From Xenorhabdus ehlersii (GTDB lineage Bacteria; Pseudomonadota; Gammaproteobacteria; Enterobacterales; Enterobacteriaceae), in the NCBI RefSeq assembly GCF_003610465.1, contig NZ_RAQI01000006.1, positions 210,418 through 274,417 on the forward strand: 64,000 nt of DNA, in the 5' to 3' direction. How positions within the stretch are numbered: the first letter of the stretch is position 1; each line of letters opens with the position of its first letter. Positions 1-10,360 of the stretch are shown one piece after another. Position numbers and translations under genes: made by a program. The notes beneath the pieces are model-generated. The model did no database searches. It worked only from the letters and a program-made list of their open reading frames with translations, and was not told the origin of the DNA.

Positions 1-3000
1 ACTTGTGCCAATAATGAGCTAACGGTGGGGTTATCTTCCAGTTTCACCCTGAGCGCTAGCGTATTGGCAAAGAAACCGATCAACGGTTCTAATTCACTGT
101 GCTGTCGGTTAGCGATAGGCGTTCCAATAACAATGTCTTGTTGACCACTGATGCGGGCAAGCAAGATTGACCATGCAGTGAATAAGGTCATAAATAGTGT
201 GGAACTATGGCGCTGGCTCAATGCTTTTAAGCTGTCACTTAATGCAGGTGGAAGGGTGAATGCCACTTGATCCCCACGGTAGCTCTGAACCGCAGGACGT
301 GCTCTGTCTGTCGGCAATTCCAGTAACGCAGGGGCGCCTTGCAGTGCTTCTCGCCAGAAATTGACCTGTTTTTCCAGCACCTTACCTTGTAGCCATTGCC
401 GCTGCCAGAGAGCATAATCAGCATATTGCACTGTCAGTGCAGGCAGTGGATCGTCTTGTCCCTGAATGAAAGCACGGTAGAGGGTGGTCAATTCATATAT
501 CAGGATGTTTAATGACCAGCCATCCGAAATCATGTGGTGCTGGGTCAACAACAGAACATGTTCATCATTGGTGAGTTTCAGTAATTGCCCGCGAATTAAT
601 GGCTCCAGAGCAAAATCAAAGGGATGGTCAGTTTCAAATTGAGCGGTTGCATCAATAGCAGCCCGTTTTTCTGCCTCATCTGATTGACTGAGATCTTTAA
701 TGGTCAAATTGAAGCCACAATTTGCATTGGCAATCACTTGCTGGGCTGTACCATCCTCCATTTTGATAGTTGTGCGCAGAATTTCATGGCGGGCAACGAT
801 CCTGTCCAGAGCTGCTTGCAGGGCATTCAGGTTTAGCTCTCCTTTCAGACGCAATCCGCCAGAGATGTGATATGCCGTCTGGGCGGCAGGATCTAACTGT
901 GCCAAGAACCACAGGCGTTGTTGTGCCCAAGAGAGGGGCAGAACTTGTTGCCGGTCGGCGGGTAATATCACCGGTTGTGTAGAATGCTGTGCTGGCTGAT
1001 TGGCTGTATCCAGTGAGTGTGCCAAATCTGATAAAATTGGATGGGTGAAGAGATCTTGCAAGTCCACTTGGCTGTTGAAAACTTGGCGTAAGCGGGTAGC
1101 CATTTGTACCGTCAGTAAAGAGTGACCACCCAACTCAAAGAAATTGTCATGACGTCCCACTTGCTCCAGCCCAAGCAGAGATTGCCAGACTTCCGCCAGT
1201 TTCTGCTCAATTTCCCCTTGAGGGGTCTCGTATTTACGGCTGGCGATTGCCGTATGATCTGGTGCAGGCAGGGCCTTGCGATCTAATTTACCGCTACCGG
1301 TCAGAGGAAATGCATCCAGTATGACAAATGCACTGGGGATCATGTGTTCCATCAGATGGATGCTTAATTGTTTACGCAGGTGGGAAGGTGTAAGTGTAAC
1401 ACCAGGTTGTGGTATCAGGTAGGCGACCAGACGCTTGTCGCCAGCCGTCTCTTCACGGGCAATGACCACAACATCTTTGACTCCGTCGCAGGCTGCCAAT
1501 TGCGCTTCGATTTCGCCCAATTCAATACGGAAGCCACGCAGTTTGACCTGAAAATCATTGCGCCCTAAATATTCAATGTTGCCGTCTGGCTGCCAGCGTC
1601 CCAGATCACCGCTTTTATACAGGCGAGCATCAGGTTCTTTGCTGAATGGATCGGGGACGAAACGTTCTGCTGTCAGTTCTGGTTGGTTCAAGTAACCACG
1701 AGCAACACCGGCACCGCCAATATAAATCTCCCCACTAACCCCGATGGGAGCAGGTTGTCCGAAGGGATCGAGAATATAAATACGCGAATTAGCATTGGGG
1801 CGACCAATGGGAATGTTGTTGACAATTTCGTTGGAAGAGCCACCATTTAGTATCAGTGAAGTGACGATAACGGTGGTTTCAGTTGGGCCATAGGTGTTGA
1901 TCCAACGACAAGATTGCGTTTCTGGCAATGATTGCCAATCTACCCAATAGCGGTATTCCGCTTTCTCACCACCAACAATAACCGTATGCAGGTAAGGGCT
2001 GAAACCTGTACGATCGGCTTTCATCTCCTGTACCCATTGATGCCAGAACGCAGTCGGCACATCCATGATGGTAATCTTCTGCTGCTGTAAAAAGTCAATA
2101 AATTCCGTATCCGGCACACGGATATGGGCAGGGCGCAGGACTAAAGTTGCGCCCGCAGCCAGTGTCGGAAAAATATCCGATACGGAGGTATCAAATGCCA
2201 TAGTCGCAAATTGCAGAATGCGATCCCCTGGTTGGGGTTGGCTGATTTGATGTTGAGCATGAATAAAATTGACAACATTGCGGTGTTCCAGCATCACACC
2301 TTTAGGCACTCCGGTCGAACCGGAGGTATAGATAATATAGGCCAGATGATGTGGCAGAAGCCCTAACTGGCTGGCATCAGGATTATGGATTGGCTGTTGT
2401 GCCACAATATTTAGATAATTTTCATCATCCAGTAACCAGACCGGAACCTCCGTCAGCGGTAAACTCGCCTGTAAATGTTTTTCGGTCAGCAATAACGTTG
2501 GGGTGCTGTCTGATAACTGATAAGCCAGCCGTTCGGCAGGATATTCTGGATCGAATGGAACGTAACCTGCCCCTGCTTTGAGAATGCCCAACATGCCAAT
2601 GATCATATCCGGGCTGCGCCCGACACACAGTGCCACGCGGTCATCTGGGCGTATACCAAAGGTAATCAGTCTGTGGGCCAGTTGGTTGGCGCGTTGGTTC
2701 AACTCTGTATAACTCAGTTGCGTATTTTGATACACCAAGGCAATAGCATCAGGCATCGACTCTGCGTGTTGTTCAAATAGCTGGTGGATCAATTTGTCTT
2801 GTGGGTAGGTGAGGGTAGTGTCATTAAAATCCACCAACAATTGTTGGCGCTGTTGGGGGATTATCAGTGGTAGTTCAGCCACGCGCTGGCTATCATCAGC
2901 CACCATTGCCGCCAGCAACGTGTTTAAGTGACTTAGCATACGTTCAATCGTAGTGTGATCGAACAGATCACGGGCATATTCCAGATCACCCACTAACCCA

Positions 3001-4325
3001 TTTTCTGTTTCATCCAGGGTTAATGTCAGGTCAAAGTAAGAACTATCCCTGATTAATGGCCGCTCATTCAATACCAATCCCGGCAGCTCGAAATGCCGTT
3101 GTCCCGGTGTATTATTGGTTGCCAGCATAACCTGAAAAATTGGGCTATGACTTAGGCTGCGCGGAGGTTGTAAGATCTCGACCAATTGTTCGAAGGACAG
3201 GTCTTGATGGGCAAATGCATTGATTGCTTGTTTTTTCACTTGTGCCAGGAGTTCACTGACACTGGGGTTATCGTGTAATTGCACGCGTAATGCCAATGTA
3301 TTGGCAAAAAAGCCGATTAAAGGCGCTAATTCAGGTTGTTGACGATTAGCAATGGGAGTGCCAATTACAATATCATCCTGACCACTGAGGCGGTTGAGCA
3401 ATATAGCCCATCCAGCCAATAACGTCATAAAGAAGGTTGTTCCGTGACGTTGGCTGAGTGTTTTTAAACCTGCCTGCAATGCGGGAGGCAGAGCAATATT
3501 GACGCGTCCGCCGAGATAACTTTGCTTTGCAGGACGCGGACGGTCGGTGGGTAATTCCAGAAGTGCGGGAGCACCTTGCAGGGTGTTACGCCAGAATTCG
3601 ACCTGTTTTGCCAGCACTTCTCCCTGTAGCCCATTTTTCTGCCAGAGAACATAATCAGCATACTGAATTGTCAGGGCTGGCATCGGGTCAGGCTGTCCTT
3701 GACAGAATGCGTGATAAAGTGTGGACAGTTCTTGCATAAAGATACTGACTGACCAGCCATCAGAGATGATATGGTGCTGAGTTAACAGCAGGATATGCTG
3801 TTCTTCTGCCAGTTTTAGCAAGCGTCCCCGTGCTAATGGGCCGTTAACAAAATCAAAGGGGTGATTTGCCTCAAGATAGGCCACTCTTTCAATTGCCGCT
3901 TGTTGTTCTGACGCAGTTCTGTGTTCTGAATAGTGCTGGCTGAAATCTTCTTGTAGCAGGGGAAAACCGCAATCTGCATCATGAATGATTTGTTGTGCTT
4001 CACCTTCTACCGTCACGATGGTAGTACGTAAAATTTCATGGCGCGCCACAATATGATCCAAGGCTGCTTGCAAGGCATTCAGATTCAGTTTTCCTTTTAG
4101 GTTTAACCCCGCTGACATATGGTATGCCGTTTGTGCAGCAGGATCTAATTGAGCAAGGAACCATAAGCGTTGTTGTGTCCAGGATAAAGGCACACCGTTA
4201 TCACGCGACTGAGCCGTGATTGTTGTTTTTTGCGTCGATTGGCGGGTTAGTTTTGCTGATGTGGCTAACTCAAGTAGTCTTCTGCGTTCCGCTAATGGTA
4301 GAGATGAAAGCTCGTTATTATTCAT
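1..4325 (-). CDS. Non-ribosomal peptide synthetase, C-A-T-C..., incomplete at left edge
   Basis: Multidomain peptide synthetase; the frame is open from the ATG at 4325 to the window edge, so the C-terminus is missing. Domain order is condensation (HHIISDGWS motif near residue 180), adenylation (YTSGSTG core and TYGPTETT), carrier (DNFFELGGHSLL, Ser carries the phosphopantetheine arm) and a second condensation domain (HHMISDGWS). It would add one residue to the peptide from the upstream synthetase and start the next step. By alignment to the PheA pocket I read the A-domain code as D-T-S-M-I-G-T-V-I(-K). I cannot assign this code; it shares the I-G-T-V part with some lysine-type pockets but lacks their acidic residues. 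It starts 36 bases after the preceding synthetase stop, with GGTGAT as a weak ribosome site, so the two are one operon. Product unknown. Confidence 0.93.
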   Translation of the reverse strand, partial: MNNNELSSLPLAERRRLLELATSAKLTRQSTQKTTITAQSRDNGVPLSWTQQRLWFLAQLDPAAQTAYHMSAGLNLKGKLNLNALQAALDHIVARHEILRTTIVTVEGEAQQIIHDADCGFPLLQEDFSQHYSEHRTASEQQAAIERVAYLEANHPFDFVNGPLARGRLLKLAEEQHILLLTQHHIISDGWSVSIFMQELSTLYHAFCQGQPDPMPALTIQYADYVLWQKNGLQGEVLAKQVEFWRNTLQGAPALLELPTDRPRPAKQSYLGGRVNIALPPALQAGLKTLSQRHGTTFFMTLLAGWAILLNRLSGQDDIVIGTPIANRQQPELAPLIGFFANTLALRVQLHDNPSVSELLAQVKKQAINAFAHQDLSFEQLVEILQPPRSLSHSPIFQVMLATNNTPGQRHFELPGLVLNERPLIRDSSYFDLTLTLDETENGLVGDLEYARDLFDHTTIERMLSHLNTLLAAMVADDSQRVAELPLIIPQQRQQLLVDFNDTTLTYPQDKLIHQLFEQHAESMPDAIALVYQNTQLSYTELNQRANQLAHRLITFGIRPDDRVALCVGRSPDMIIGMLGILKAGAGYVPFDPEYPAERLAYQLSDSTPTLLLTEKHLQASLPLTEVPVWLLDDENYLNIVAQQPIHNPDASQLGLLPHHLAYIIYTSGSTGVPKGVMLEHRNVVNFIHAQHQISQPQPGDRILQFATMAFDTSVSDIFPTLAAGATLVLRPAHIRVPDTEFIDFLQQQKITIMDVPTAFWHQWVQEMKADRTGFSPYLHTVIVGGEKAEYRYWVDWQSLPETQSCRWINTYGPTETTVIVTSLILNGGSSNEIVNNIPIGRPNANSRIYILDPFGQPAPIGVSGEIYIGGAGVARGYLNQPELTAERFVPDPFSKEPDARLYKSGDLGRWQPDGNIEYLGRNDFQVKLRGFRIELGEIEAQLAACDGVKDVVVIAREETAGDKRLVAYLIPQPGVTLTPSHLRKQLSIHLMEHMIPSAFVILDAFPLTGSGKLDRKALPAPDHTAIASRKYETPQGEIEQKLAEVWQSLLGLEQVGRHDNFFELGGHSLLTVQMATRLRQVFNSQVDLQDLFTHPILSDLAHSLDTANQPAQHSTQPVILPADRQQVLPLSWAQQRLWFLAQLDPAAQTAYHISGGLRLKGELNLNALQAALDRIVARHEILRTTIKMEDGTAQQVIANANCGFNLTIKDLSQSDEAEKRAAIDATAQFETDHPFDFALEPLIRGQLLKLTNDEHVLLLTQHHMISDGWSLNILIYELTTLYRAFIQGQDDPLPALTVQYADYALWQRQWLQGKVLEKQVNFWREALQGAPALLELPTDRARPAVQSYRGDQVAFTLPPALSDSLKALSQRHSSTLFMTLFTAWSILLARISGQQDIVIGTPIANRQHSELEPLIGFFANTLALRVKLEDNPTVSSLLAQ

Positions 4326-4361
4326 TTGATTATCACCACTTAAAACAAGGTAAATTAAAAT

Positions 4362-7300
4362 CTAATTCATTGATTTATAAATCTCTTGCAGAGACTCTGA
4401 ATCAAATTGCAGTAATAGAGAGTCGATAATGCATTCTTCAAGTTGACAGAGGGTTGGGTGGGAAAACAGTTGATGAATAGATAATTCAACATCAAATGTT
4501 TGTTTGATTTGTGACTGTAGCTGTAGCACTAACAGTGAATGCCCGCCCAATTCAAAGAAGTTGTCATAGCGGCTTACCCGATCCAGTCCCAGTAACGCTT
4601 GCCAAATGGCGGCCAACTGCTCTTCGGTTTCGCCTTCTGGAGCTGCATATTCACGGGTTGATATGGCAGCATGATCGGGAGCAGGCAGAGCCTTGCGATC
4701 GAGTTTGCCATTTGGAGAGAGAGGAAACGCCTCCATCACTACAAAGGCACTCGGTATCATGTAATCGGCAAGATTTCGGCTTAATTGCTCACGCAGTTGA
4801 GAAATGCTCAGTGTGCTATCCTGATTTGGGATCAAATAGGCAACCAGTCGCTTGTCATTGGCTCCATTTTCACGGGCAACAACTATAGCTTCACGAATGC
4901 CGGCACATTGGGTCAGGCGGGTTTCAATTTCACCCAGTTCAATGCGTAATCCGCGAATTTTGACCTGAAAATCATTGCGTCCCAGATAAGTGATACTGCC
5001 ATCCGGTAGCCAACGTCCCAGATCGCCAGTTTTATACAGACGAGCAGCAGGATCGGTATTGAATGGGTCGTTAATAAAACGTTCAGCAGTCAACTCAGGC
5101 AGGTTCAAATAGCCACGGGCAACACCCACGCCCCCGATATAAATTTCCCCCGCCACACCAGTTGGAACAGGTTCTCCGTAGGTATCGAGAATATAGATTT
5201 GGATATTGGCAATAGGATGCCCAATCGGCACTTGCCCGATATAGCGATCCGGAACACATTGCCAGGCAGTGACATCAATGGCCGCCTCCGTGGGTCCATA
5301 TAAATTATGCAGTTCACTGTGAGGCAAATGGGACAGACAGTGTTGTTGCAAGGCATAGGGCAACGCTTCCCCGCTGCATAAAATTTGGCGCAGAGAAAGG
5401 CAGCGTCCGGCCGGAATGTAATGGAGAAAACTTTGCAACATGGAAGGCACAAAATGGATCGTCGTGATATGACGGTTTTCTATCTCTTCCAATAAATAAT
5501 GCGGTTCTTTGTGACCGCCGGGGCGAGCCATCACTAATTTAGCCCCAAACATCAGGGGAAGGAAGAATTCCCAAACAGAAACATCAAAACTAAACGGCGT
5601 TTTTTGTAAGACACGATCTTGCGGGGTTAATTGATAAGTATCCTGTGCCCAGAGCAAACGGTTAACCACACCGCGGTGCTCATTCATCACGCCTTTGGGT
5701 AATCCCGTTGAGCCAGAAGTGTAGAGTACATAAGCCAGATGACGCGATGTTAGCCCTAAATGAGAAGCCTCTAAGTTATCATCGTCTTGACGGGCAATAT
5801 TGGCCTGAATGGTTGGATTATCTAAAAACCAAACAGGAAGTTCGGTCACGGGCAATTGTTTTTGCAAGCTATGATGGGTCAGCAGAACCACAGGTTCACT
5901 GTCTGACAGGATATAAGCGAGCCTGTCTGTGGGATATTCAGGATCGAGTGGCACATAAGCAGCCCCCGCTTTTAAAATCCCTAACAGACTAATGACCATA
6001 TCCAAACTCCGCTCCATGCAAATGGCGACGCGATCATCTGGATGAATTCCCGCTGCGACAAGGGCATGAGCTAGCTGGTTAGCTTGCTGATTCAATTCCA
6101 TATAACTGAGTTGAGTATTTCCATACAGCAGTGCAATTGCAGTTGGGTTGCGTGCTGCTTGTTGCTCAACAAATTGATGGATTAAGGCGTGTTGTGGGAA
6201 GGGTTTATCCGTGTTGTTAAAATCATGAAGGACTCGCTGACGTGCCTGTTCATCCATCAATGGCAAACGATCAATTGTTTGCTGTTCATCATCGACTATT
6301 GCTTCCAGCAGAGTTAAGAGGTTCTGCATAAGCTGGGAAATGAATGCTGCATCAAATATTGCAGTATCGTAATAAAAGGTATAACCGATATGATCGCCGG
6401 ATTCTAAGACATTTATCATCAATGGAACGGGAACATCGGCATAGAGAGGATATGAGAAAGACCGCAACTCTGCATTTCCCCACTGTACCGTGACATCGTC
6501 ATCTTCCGCCATCCAGAGGGTGGTCAGGTCACCGATATATCTGGCTTTTTGGAATATCATGACTGTCTGGAAAACGGGATGAGTATCTGCATTGCGTTGC
6601 AGTTTCAGTTGTTCCAGTACCTTGGTGAACGGATATTTCTGGTTTTCAATACCCTGCCGGATGGTCTTAGTCGCTTGTGTGATATGTTCCTGTACTGTCA
6701 TATCACCGTTTATCTGGCAGCGTAAAGCAACCGGATTGATAAATTCACCAACTAATTTTCCCCAACGAGCACGGCCTCTTCCCGGCAAGATAGAACCGAT
6801 AATGACATCATCCACTTCGGTATAGCGGCTCAGAAGAATTTGGTAGGCGGCCAGAAAAACAGCAAACAGGCTGTTATCATATTTTAGGGCCAGTGCTTGC
6901 AGCTTATGTGTCAGTGATTTGTTAATTATTTTCTTTAACGATATTTTTCCTGTGGCGGGCAGGGTGCTGTTTTTAGGCGACCATTGTGAGACAGCCAAAT
7001 CACCCGCCAATGTATTTTGCCAGTATTGTTGTTGTTTTTTAGCGCTGGCACTTTTTAGCCATTGTTGTTGCCATTCCACATAATCGTGGAAACTATTTTC
7101 TGGTGCGGGTTTCAGGGGTTTTGCAGAGAGCAGAGCATCAAGTTCATCTAACAGTATCCAATAAGACCAGCCATCAACGGCCAGATGATCAAAAGTCAAG
7201 ACCATTACACTTTCTTGTTGATTGCGCTGATACCAACTGGCATAAACCCGCAGCGGATGGGCTAGATCAAACATATGCCAGCAATCATCTTGAACACGCT

Positions 7301-7601
7301 GCTTAAGCGTTTCTTCGCTAAGATGTTGGGCATCATGTACTGTAAGTGTGATTTTAGCGCTGTCTGCGATGCAATAGCCTAATTCGCCGTGGTATAGTCC
7401 AAAACTTGCCCGCAGCATTGGATGTCTTTGTACCAATTTGTTGAGAGCCTCTTCTAAACGCTTAGCCGTTAATCCTTTAATGTGAGCGCAAAATGCACTA
7501 TTATTCTGACCGCGTTTGTCAGGGGCAATTTGATATTGAAACCAGCGGCTGCGTTGAGCTTCTGATAAAGGGAATGATTTCAATTTTTCAGGGTAATTCA
7601 T
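4362..7601 (-). CDS. Non-ribosomal peptide synthetase, single C-A-T module, predicted serine-activating
   Basis: 1079-residue single-module synthetase and the first synthetase of the operon. The N-terminal condensation domain has the active-site stretch DHLAVDG at 138-144: the first His of HHxxxDG is Asp, while the second, catalytic His remains. The adenylation domain occupies roughly residues 470-980 (YTSGSTGLPKG, LYGPTEAAID). The carrier domain has its Ser near residue 1022 in ELGGHSLL, followed by a 55-residue tail. The pocket residues read D-V-W-H-L-S-L-I-D(-K), the established serine code of this family. A condensation domain at the very N-terminus of the first module suggests acylation of Ser with a fatty acid, giving a lipopeptide, or acceptance of a residue from another protein. 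Both are inferences. No thioesterase or epimerase domain is present here. Confidence 0.95.
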   Translation of the reverse strand: MNYPEKLKSFPLSEAQRSRWFQYQIAPDKRGQNNSAFCAHIKGLTAKRLEEALNKLVQRHPMLRASFGLYHGELGYCIADSAKITLTVHDAQHLSEETLKQRVQDDCWHMFDLAHPLRVYASWYQRNQQESVMVLTFDHLAVDGWSYWILLDELDALLSAKPLKPAPENSFHDYVEWQQQWLKSASAKKQQQYWQNTLAGDLAVSQWSPKNSTLPATGKISLKKIINKSLTHKLQALALKYDNSLFAVFLAAYQILLSRYTEVDDVIIGSILPGRGRARWGKLVGEFINPVALRCQINGDMTVQEHITQATKTIRQGIENQKYPFTKVLEQLKLQRNADTHPVFQTVMIFQKARYIGDLTTLWMAEDDDVTVQWGNAELRSFSYPLYADVPVPLMINVLESGDHIGYTFYYDTAIFDAAFISQLMQNLLTLLEAIVDDEQQTIDRLPLMDEQARQRVLHDFNNTDKPFPQHALIHQFVEQQAARNPTAIALLYGNTQLSYMELNQQANQLAHALVAAGIHPDDRVAICMERSLDMVISLLGILKAGAAYVPLDPEYPTDRLAYILSDSEPVVLLTHHSLQKQLPVTELPVWFLDNPTIQANIARQDDDNLEASHLGLTSRHLAYVLYTSGSTGLPKGVMNEHRGVVNRLLWAQDTYQLTPQDRVLQKTPFSFDVSVWEFFLPLMFGAKLVMARPGGHKEPHYLLEEIENRHITTIHFVPSMLQSFLHYIPAGRCLSLRQILCSGEALPYALQQHCLSHLPHSELHNLYGPTEAAIDVTAWQCVPDRYIGQVPIGHPIANIQIYILDTYGEPVPTGVAGEIYIGGVGVARGYLNLPELTAERFINDPFNTDPAARLYKTGDLGRWLPDGSITYLGRNDFQVKIRGLRIELGEIETRLTQCAGIREAIVVARENGANDKRLVAYLIPNQDSTLSISQLREQLSRNLADYMIPSAFVVMEAFPLSPNGKLDRKALPAPDHAAISTREYAAPEGETEEQLAAIWQALLGLDRVSRYDNFFELGGHSLLVLQLQSQIKQTFDVELSIHQLFSHPTLCQLEECIIDSLLLQFDSESLQEIYKSMN

Positions 7602-7905
7602 TCTATAGATCCCTTTTTATGGGTACATTAAAAAATAAAAACATGAGAACTGATAAAACAAAAATCACACTTAGGTTTAAACAATAAAAATAACTGACCA
7701 TTCTAATAAAAAAGAACAGTCTTATTTTTTATGTTTATTACAAAATTAGATAATTTTACATTAAATGATTTTGTTACACATTTCTAATAATGTTTTTCTA
7801 ATGTGTCTAATTTTATTATAGGTATTATGTGATAAATTTTATTGCCATTGGTGATTTTTTTGTTCACTTTGTTGCTCAAGTTTTTTGGGGTATATAAAGT
7901 GAAAT
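7602..7905 (-). promoter_or_regulatory. AT-rich spacer upstream of the NRPS pair
   Basis: About 300 bases of strongly AT-rich sequence without a convincing gene, between the NRPS start and the exporter terminator. It probably contains the promoter and leader of the synthetase operon. I could not single out one -35/-10 pair among many TATA-like runs. Confidence 0.4.
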
Positions 7906-7929
7906 AAGAGCCTGTTTTATCAGGCTCTT
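7906..7929 (-). terminator. Stem-loop downstream of the ABC exporter gene
   Basis: Perfect 9-bp stem (AAGAGCCTG / CAGGCTCTT) with a six-base loop, 21 bases after the exporter stop. Read on the minus strand the T-run after it is weak, so it may only partly separate the exporter from the synthetase genes. Confidence 0.65.
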
Positions 7930-7950
7930 TGCTATAAGCGTTATTTCATT

Positions 7951-9594
7951 TTATTGAATATAATGGTCCTTATGATCAACTTCTTTAATATGACCATCCT
8001 CTAATTTAATAATGCGGTCAGCTATATTAAAGTAAGCATCATCATGACTAATAACCAGGACAGTTTTACCTCTGGCTTTTAATTCTGGCAGCAGCTCAGT
8101 ATAGAATAAGCGTTTAAACATGGGATCCTGGTCGGCTGCCCACTCATCAAACAGATAAATAGGACGGTCTTCTAAGTAAGCTGAAACCAAAGCCAGTCGT
8201 TTCCGTTGGCCTGCGGAAAGATTTGTGGTGGAAAATCCGCCATCAACGATTTTAACTTTGTGTGCCATGTTTAATGCTTCAATATAATGTGTTGCTTTTT
8301 CAGTGACATTCGCATCGCTGTTGAGTAACTGCTCAAATAGATGGTAATCAGAAAAAACGGCAGCAAAATGTTGACGATAATGTTCATTATTTGCTGGTGT
8401 TACTTGTACACCATTCAGTGAGATAGTGCCGGATTCTTGCTCAAACAGGCCAACAAGCAACATGGCGAGGGTTGTTTTCCCACTGCCATTCCCACCGACA
8501 ATAAAAACAATTTCGCCTTGCGATATTTTCAAACTTAATGGGCCGAGTGCAAATTGGCGATCTTCTTTATCCGTTGTGTAATGGTGGACAACATCTTTCA
8601 GTTCAATCTCGAGTGATTGTTGCTGGTTAAATGGGTTCGTGCCTTCAACTTGTACTGACAGGGCTTCTTCCAGTTGGCTATCAAGACGCCGCATTTTATT
8701 CAATGAAACTTCCGCCTCTCTCAGTTCTGGGATTGCGCCAATAACTTCACTGATTGGGCCTGATAAGAAGAGAACAAGCAGCGATACAGTAACCAATGTT
8801 GATGGTTCTTGGGGAAGCCAAATCGGGACAACAAAAATAATGATACCAATCATGACATAAAATGTAACAGAACTGGCATTAATAACCCAGGCATAGCTGG
8901 AGTTGGCTTTAATACAGATCTCCTGGAATACTTTGGCGGCAGGAGCAATCACTTTATTAATGAAAAGATTTCCTTTTTGTTTATTGAGTTGCAGTTCTTT
9001 ACTACCATCAATCAGGCTTTGGAAATTAAGATATATTTTATCTATTTGGTCACGCATATCTGTCATTAATTGTAATGGGTATTTTTCCCACAGATAAAAC
9101 ACATACATGCCGATAAGACTGAGTGCCGCTAAAATGAGAAACAGTTGCCAGGACATCCAGGCTAAATAACCGAAACAGGCTATGATTAGGGTGATATTGC
9201 CAAAAACAGAAGGGGCCAACATAAAGGAATGGACGAAAACATCGACGTCTTTGGTTAAAACTGCTAATAAACCGTGCCGTCCAAGTTTATGCAGTTTTTT
9301 GAGTGGTGCCCGCAAAATTTTATTACTCAAACTTAGACGTAATGAAAAAATAGTGGATTGGGCTAAGTGAGATAATGTAATTTCTGACACGGTTTTAGTA
9401 ATAAAAAAGATAAAACAGACGCCAAAAAAGCTCCAAAGAAATGTAATTAGATTAATTTCTTCTGTTACTCCTTGACTGATCATCCCGACTATCGAAGCAC
9501 CGGCAAACCCACTAATTAATGCGCTTATTGTCGATACCAACAGTAATACCCAAGATTGACGATATAAATAAGCTATTAGAGTCATAAAAAACAA
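7951..9594 (-). CDS. Cyclic-peptide export ABC transporter (SyrD/PvdE family), fused membrane and ATPase domains
   Basis: 547-residue half-transporter that probably exports the peptide made by the adjacent synthetases across the inner membrane. The first ~300 residues hold about six hydrophobic helices. The ATPase domain shows Walker A GGNGSGKTT at 367-375, signature LSAGQ at about 459-463, Walker B IYLFDEW around 479-485 and the switch His in ISHDD. The stretch FDEWAADQDP is typical of the pyoverdine (PvdE) and syringomycin (SyrD) exporter family rather than of MsbA-type lipid flippases. It is first in the minus-strand gene run, about 350 bases ahead of the synthetase genes. Substrate assignment rests on neighbourhood. 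Confidence 0.9.
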   Translation of the reverse strand: MFFMTLIAYLYRQSWVLLLVSTISALISGFAGASIVGMISQGVTEEINLITFLWSFFGVCFIFFITKTVSEITLSHLAQSTIFSLRLSLSNKILRAPLKKLHKLGRHGLLAVLTKDVDVFVHSFMLAPSVFGNITLIIACFGYLAWMSWQLFLILAALSLIGMYVFYLWEKYPLQLMTDMRDQIDKIYLNFQSLIDGSKELQLNKQKGNLFINKVIAPAAKVFQEICIKANSSYAWVINASSVTFYVMIGIIIFVVPIWLPQEPSTLVTVSLLVLFLSGPISEVIGAIPELREAEVSLNKMRRLDSQLEEALSVQVEGTNPFNQQQSLEIELKDVVHHYTTDKEDRQFALGPLSLKISQGEIVFIVGGNGSGKTTLAMLLVGLFEQESGTISLNGVQVTPANNEHYRQHFAAVFSDYHLFEQLLNSDANVTEKATHYIEALNMAHKVKIVDGGFSTTNLSAGQRKRLALVSAYLEDRPIYLFDEWAADQDPMFKRLFYTELLPELKARGKTVLVISHDDAYFNIADRIIKLEDGHIKEVDHKDHYIQ

Positions 9595-10360
9595 GCCATT
9601 GTCGAAGGTTATAATTAATATGAAAATTCATATATCTGCTTACTCAATCCACTATGGTTATTTTTTTCTTATAAAACTGCAAGTGTGATTTATGGTATGG
9701 CAATATTAATAAATATAATTGTGATAAAGATTAATAGCAATATTAATGATAACTACATGTAACTAACCAGGTGAATAATTTGAAGGATTTTGAGGAATAC
9801 TATTTTTTCAGAAATCGCTCCCCTTTTAAGGGATAGGAGATAGCATAGGTATAGTACAAAGAGGTTTAGGTTGGGTTTCACTCTAAAGCACTAAAAACGG
9901 ATAGAATAAAATTAATTGATTGATTTTAAACAATAATATTTTTTATAGGATAAAAATTACTAATTGCAAATACATTTTTTAGTTTATGGGAATAACTTAT
10001 AACCATTATTTTTGAATAATTATTAAACAATAATACTCCCTCTCCACTATCTTCAATTCCATACCTCTTTTTATTTATTTTTTTATGCATAAACGATGCA
10101 TAAATTGAAAAAAATGCATTTTTATAAATTGTGAAAAACATCATAAAGTAAATCAATTGTGATTCAGTTGTGTTGACTTTGTTAAATATCAAAGGAATTA
10201 TGAGGTCAATTCATGATCAAACAAGATCGAAATAATTCATTGAGAGCTTATCGAAACAATGAATTGATAACTTAAATAAGACCAATTATTAAAGGTTAAA
10301 TTTAATAATATATAAAATTATTCTTATTTTTTTATACCTTAATCATTTGAGGAAAAACAA
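9595..10360. promoter_or_regulatory. Divergent AT-rich intergenic region between the exporter and astC
   Basis: 766 bases without a credible gene. It must carry the promoters of the exporter (leftward) and the ast operon (rightward). Long A/T runs dominate. The only clear structure I see is the inverted repeat listed separately. The only long ORF, on the minus strand at 9926-10192, has low-complexity composition and no recognisable motif. Confidence 0.5.
10234..10265. promoter_or_regulatory. Inverted repeat upstream of astC, candidate operator
   Basis: AATTCATTG and CAATGAATT form a perfect 9-base inverted repeat with a 14-base spacer, centred about 110 bases before the astC start. The TGAAT/ATTCA halves resemble arginine-repressor half-sites, but their arrangement does not match a standard ARG box. 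An ArgR role is only a suggestion from the downstream arginine-degradation genes. Confidence 0.4.

Noticed and set aside
9926..10192. 88-codon minus-strand ORF between exporter and astC
   Set aside because: Low-complexity, Lys/Phe/Ile-rich product in very AT-rich DNA, no ribosome site or recognisable motif; probably chance.
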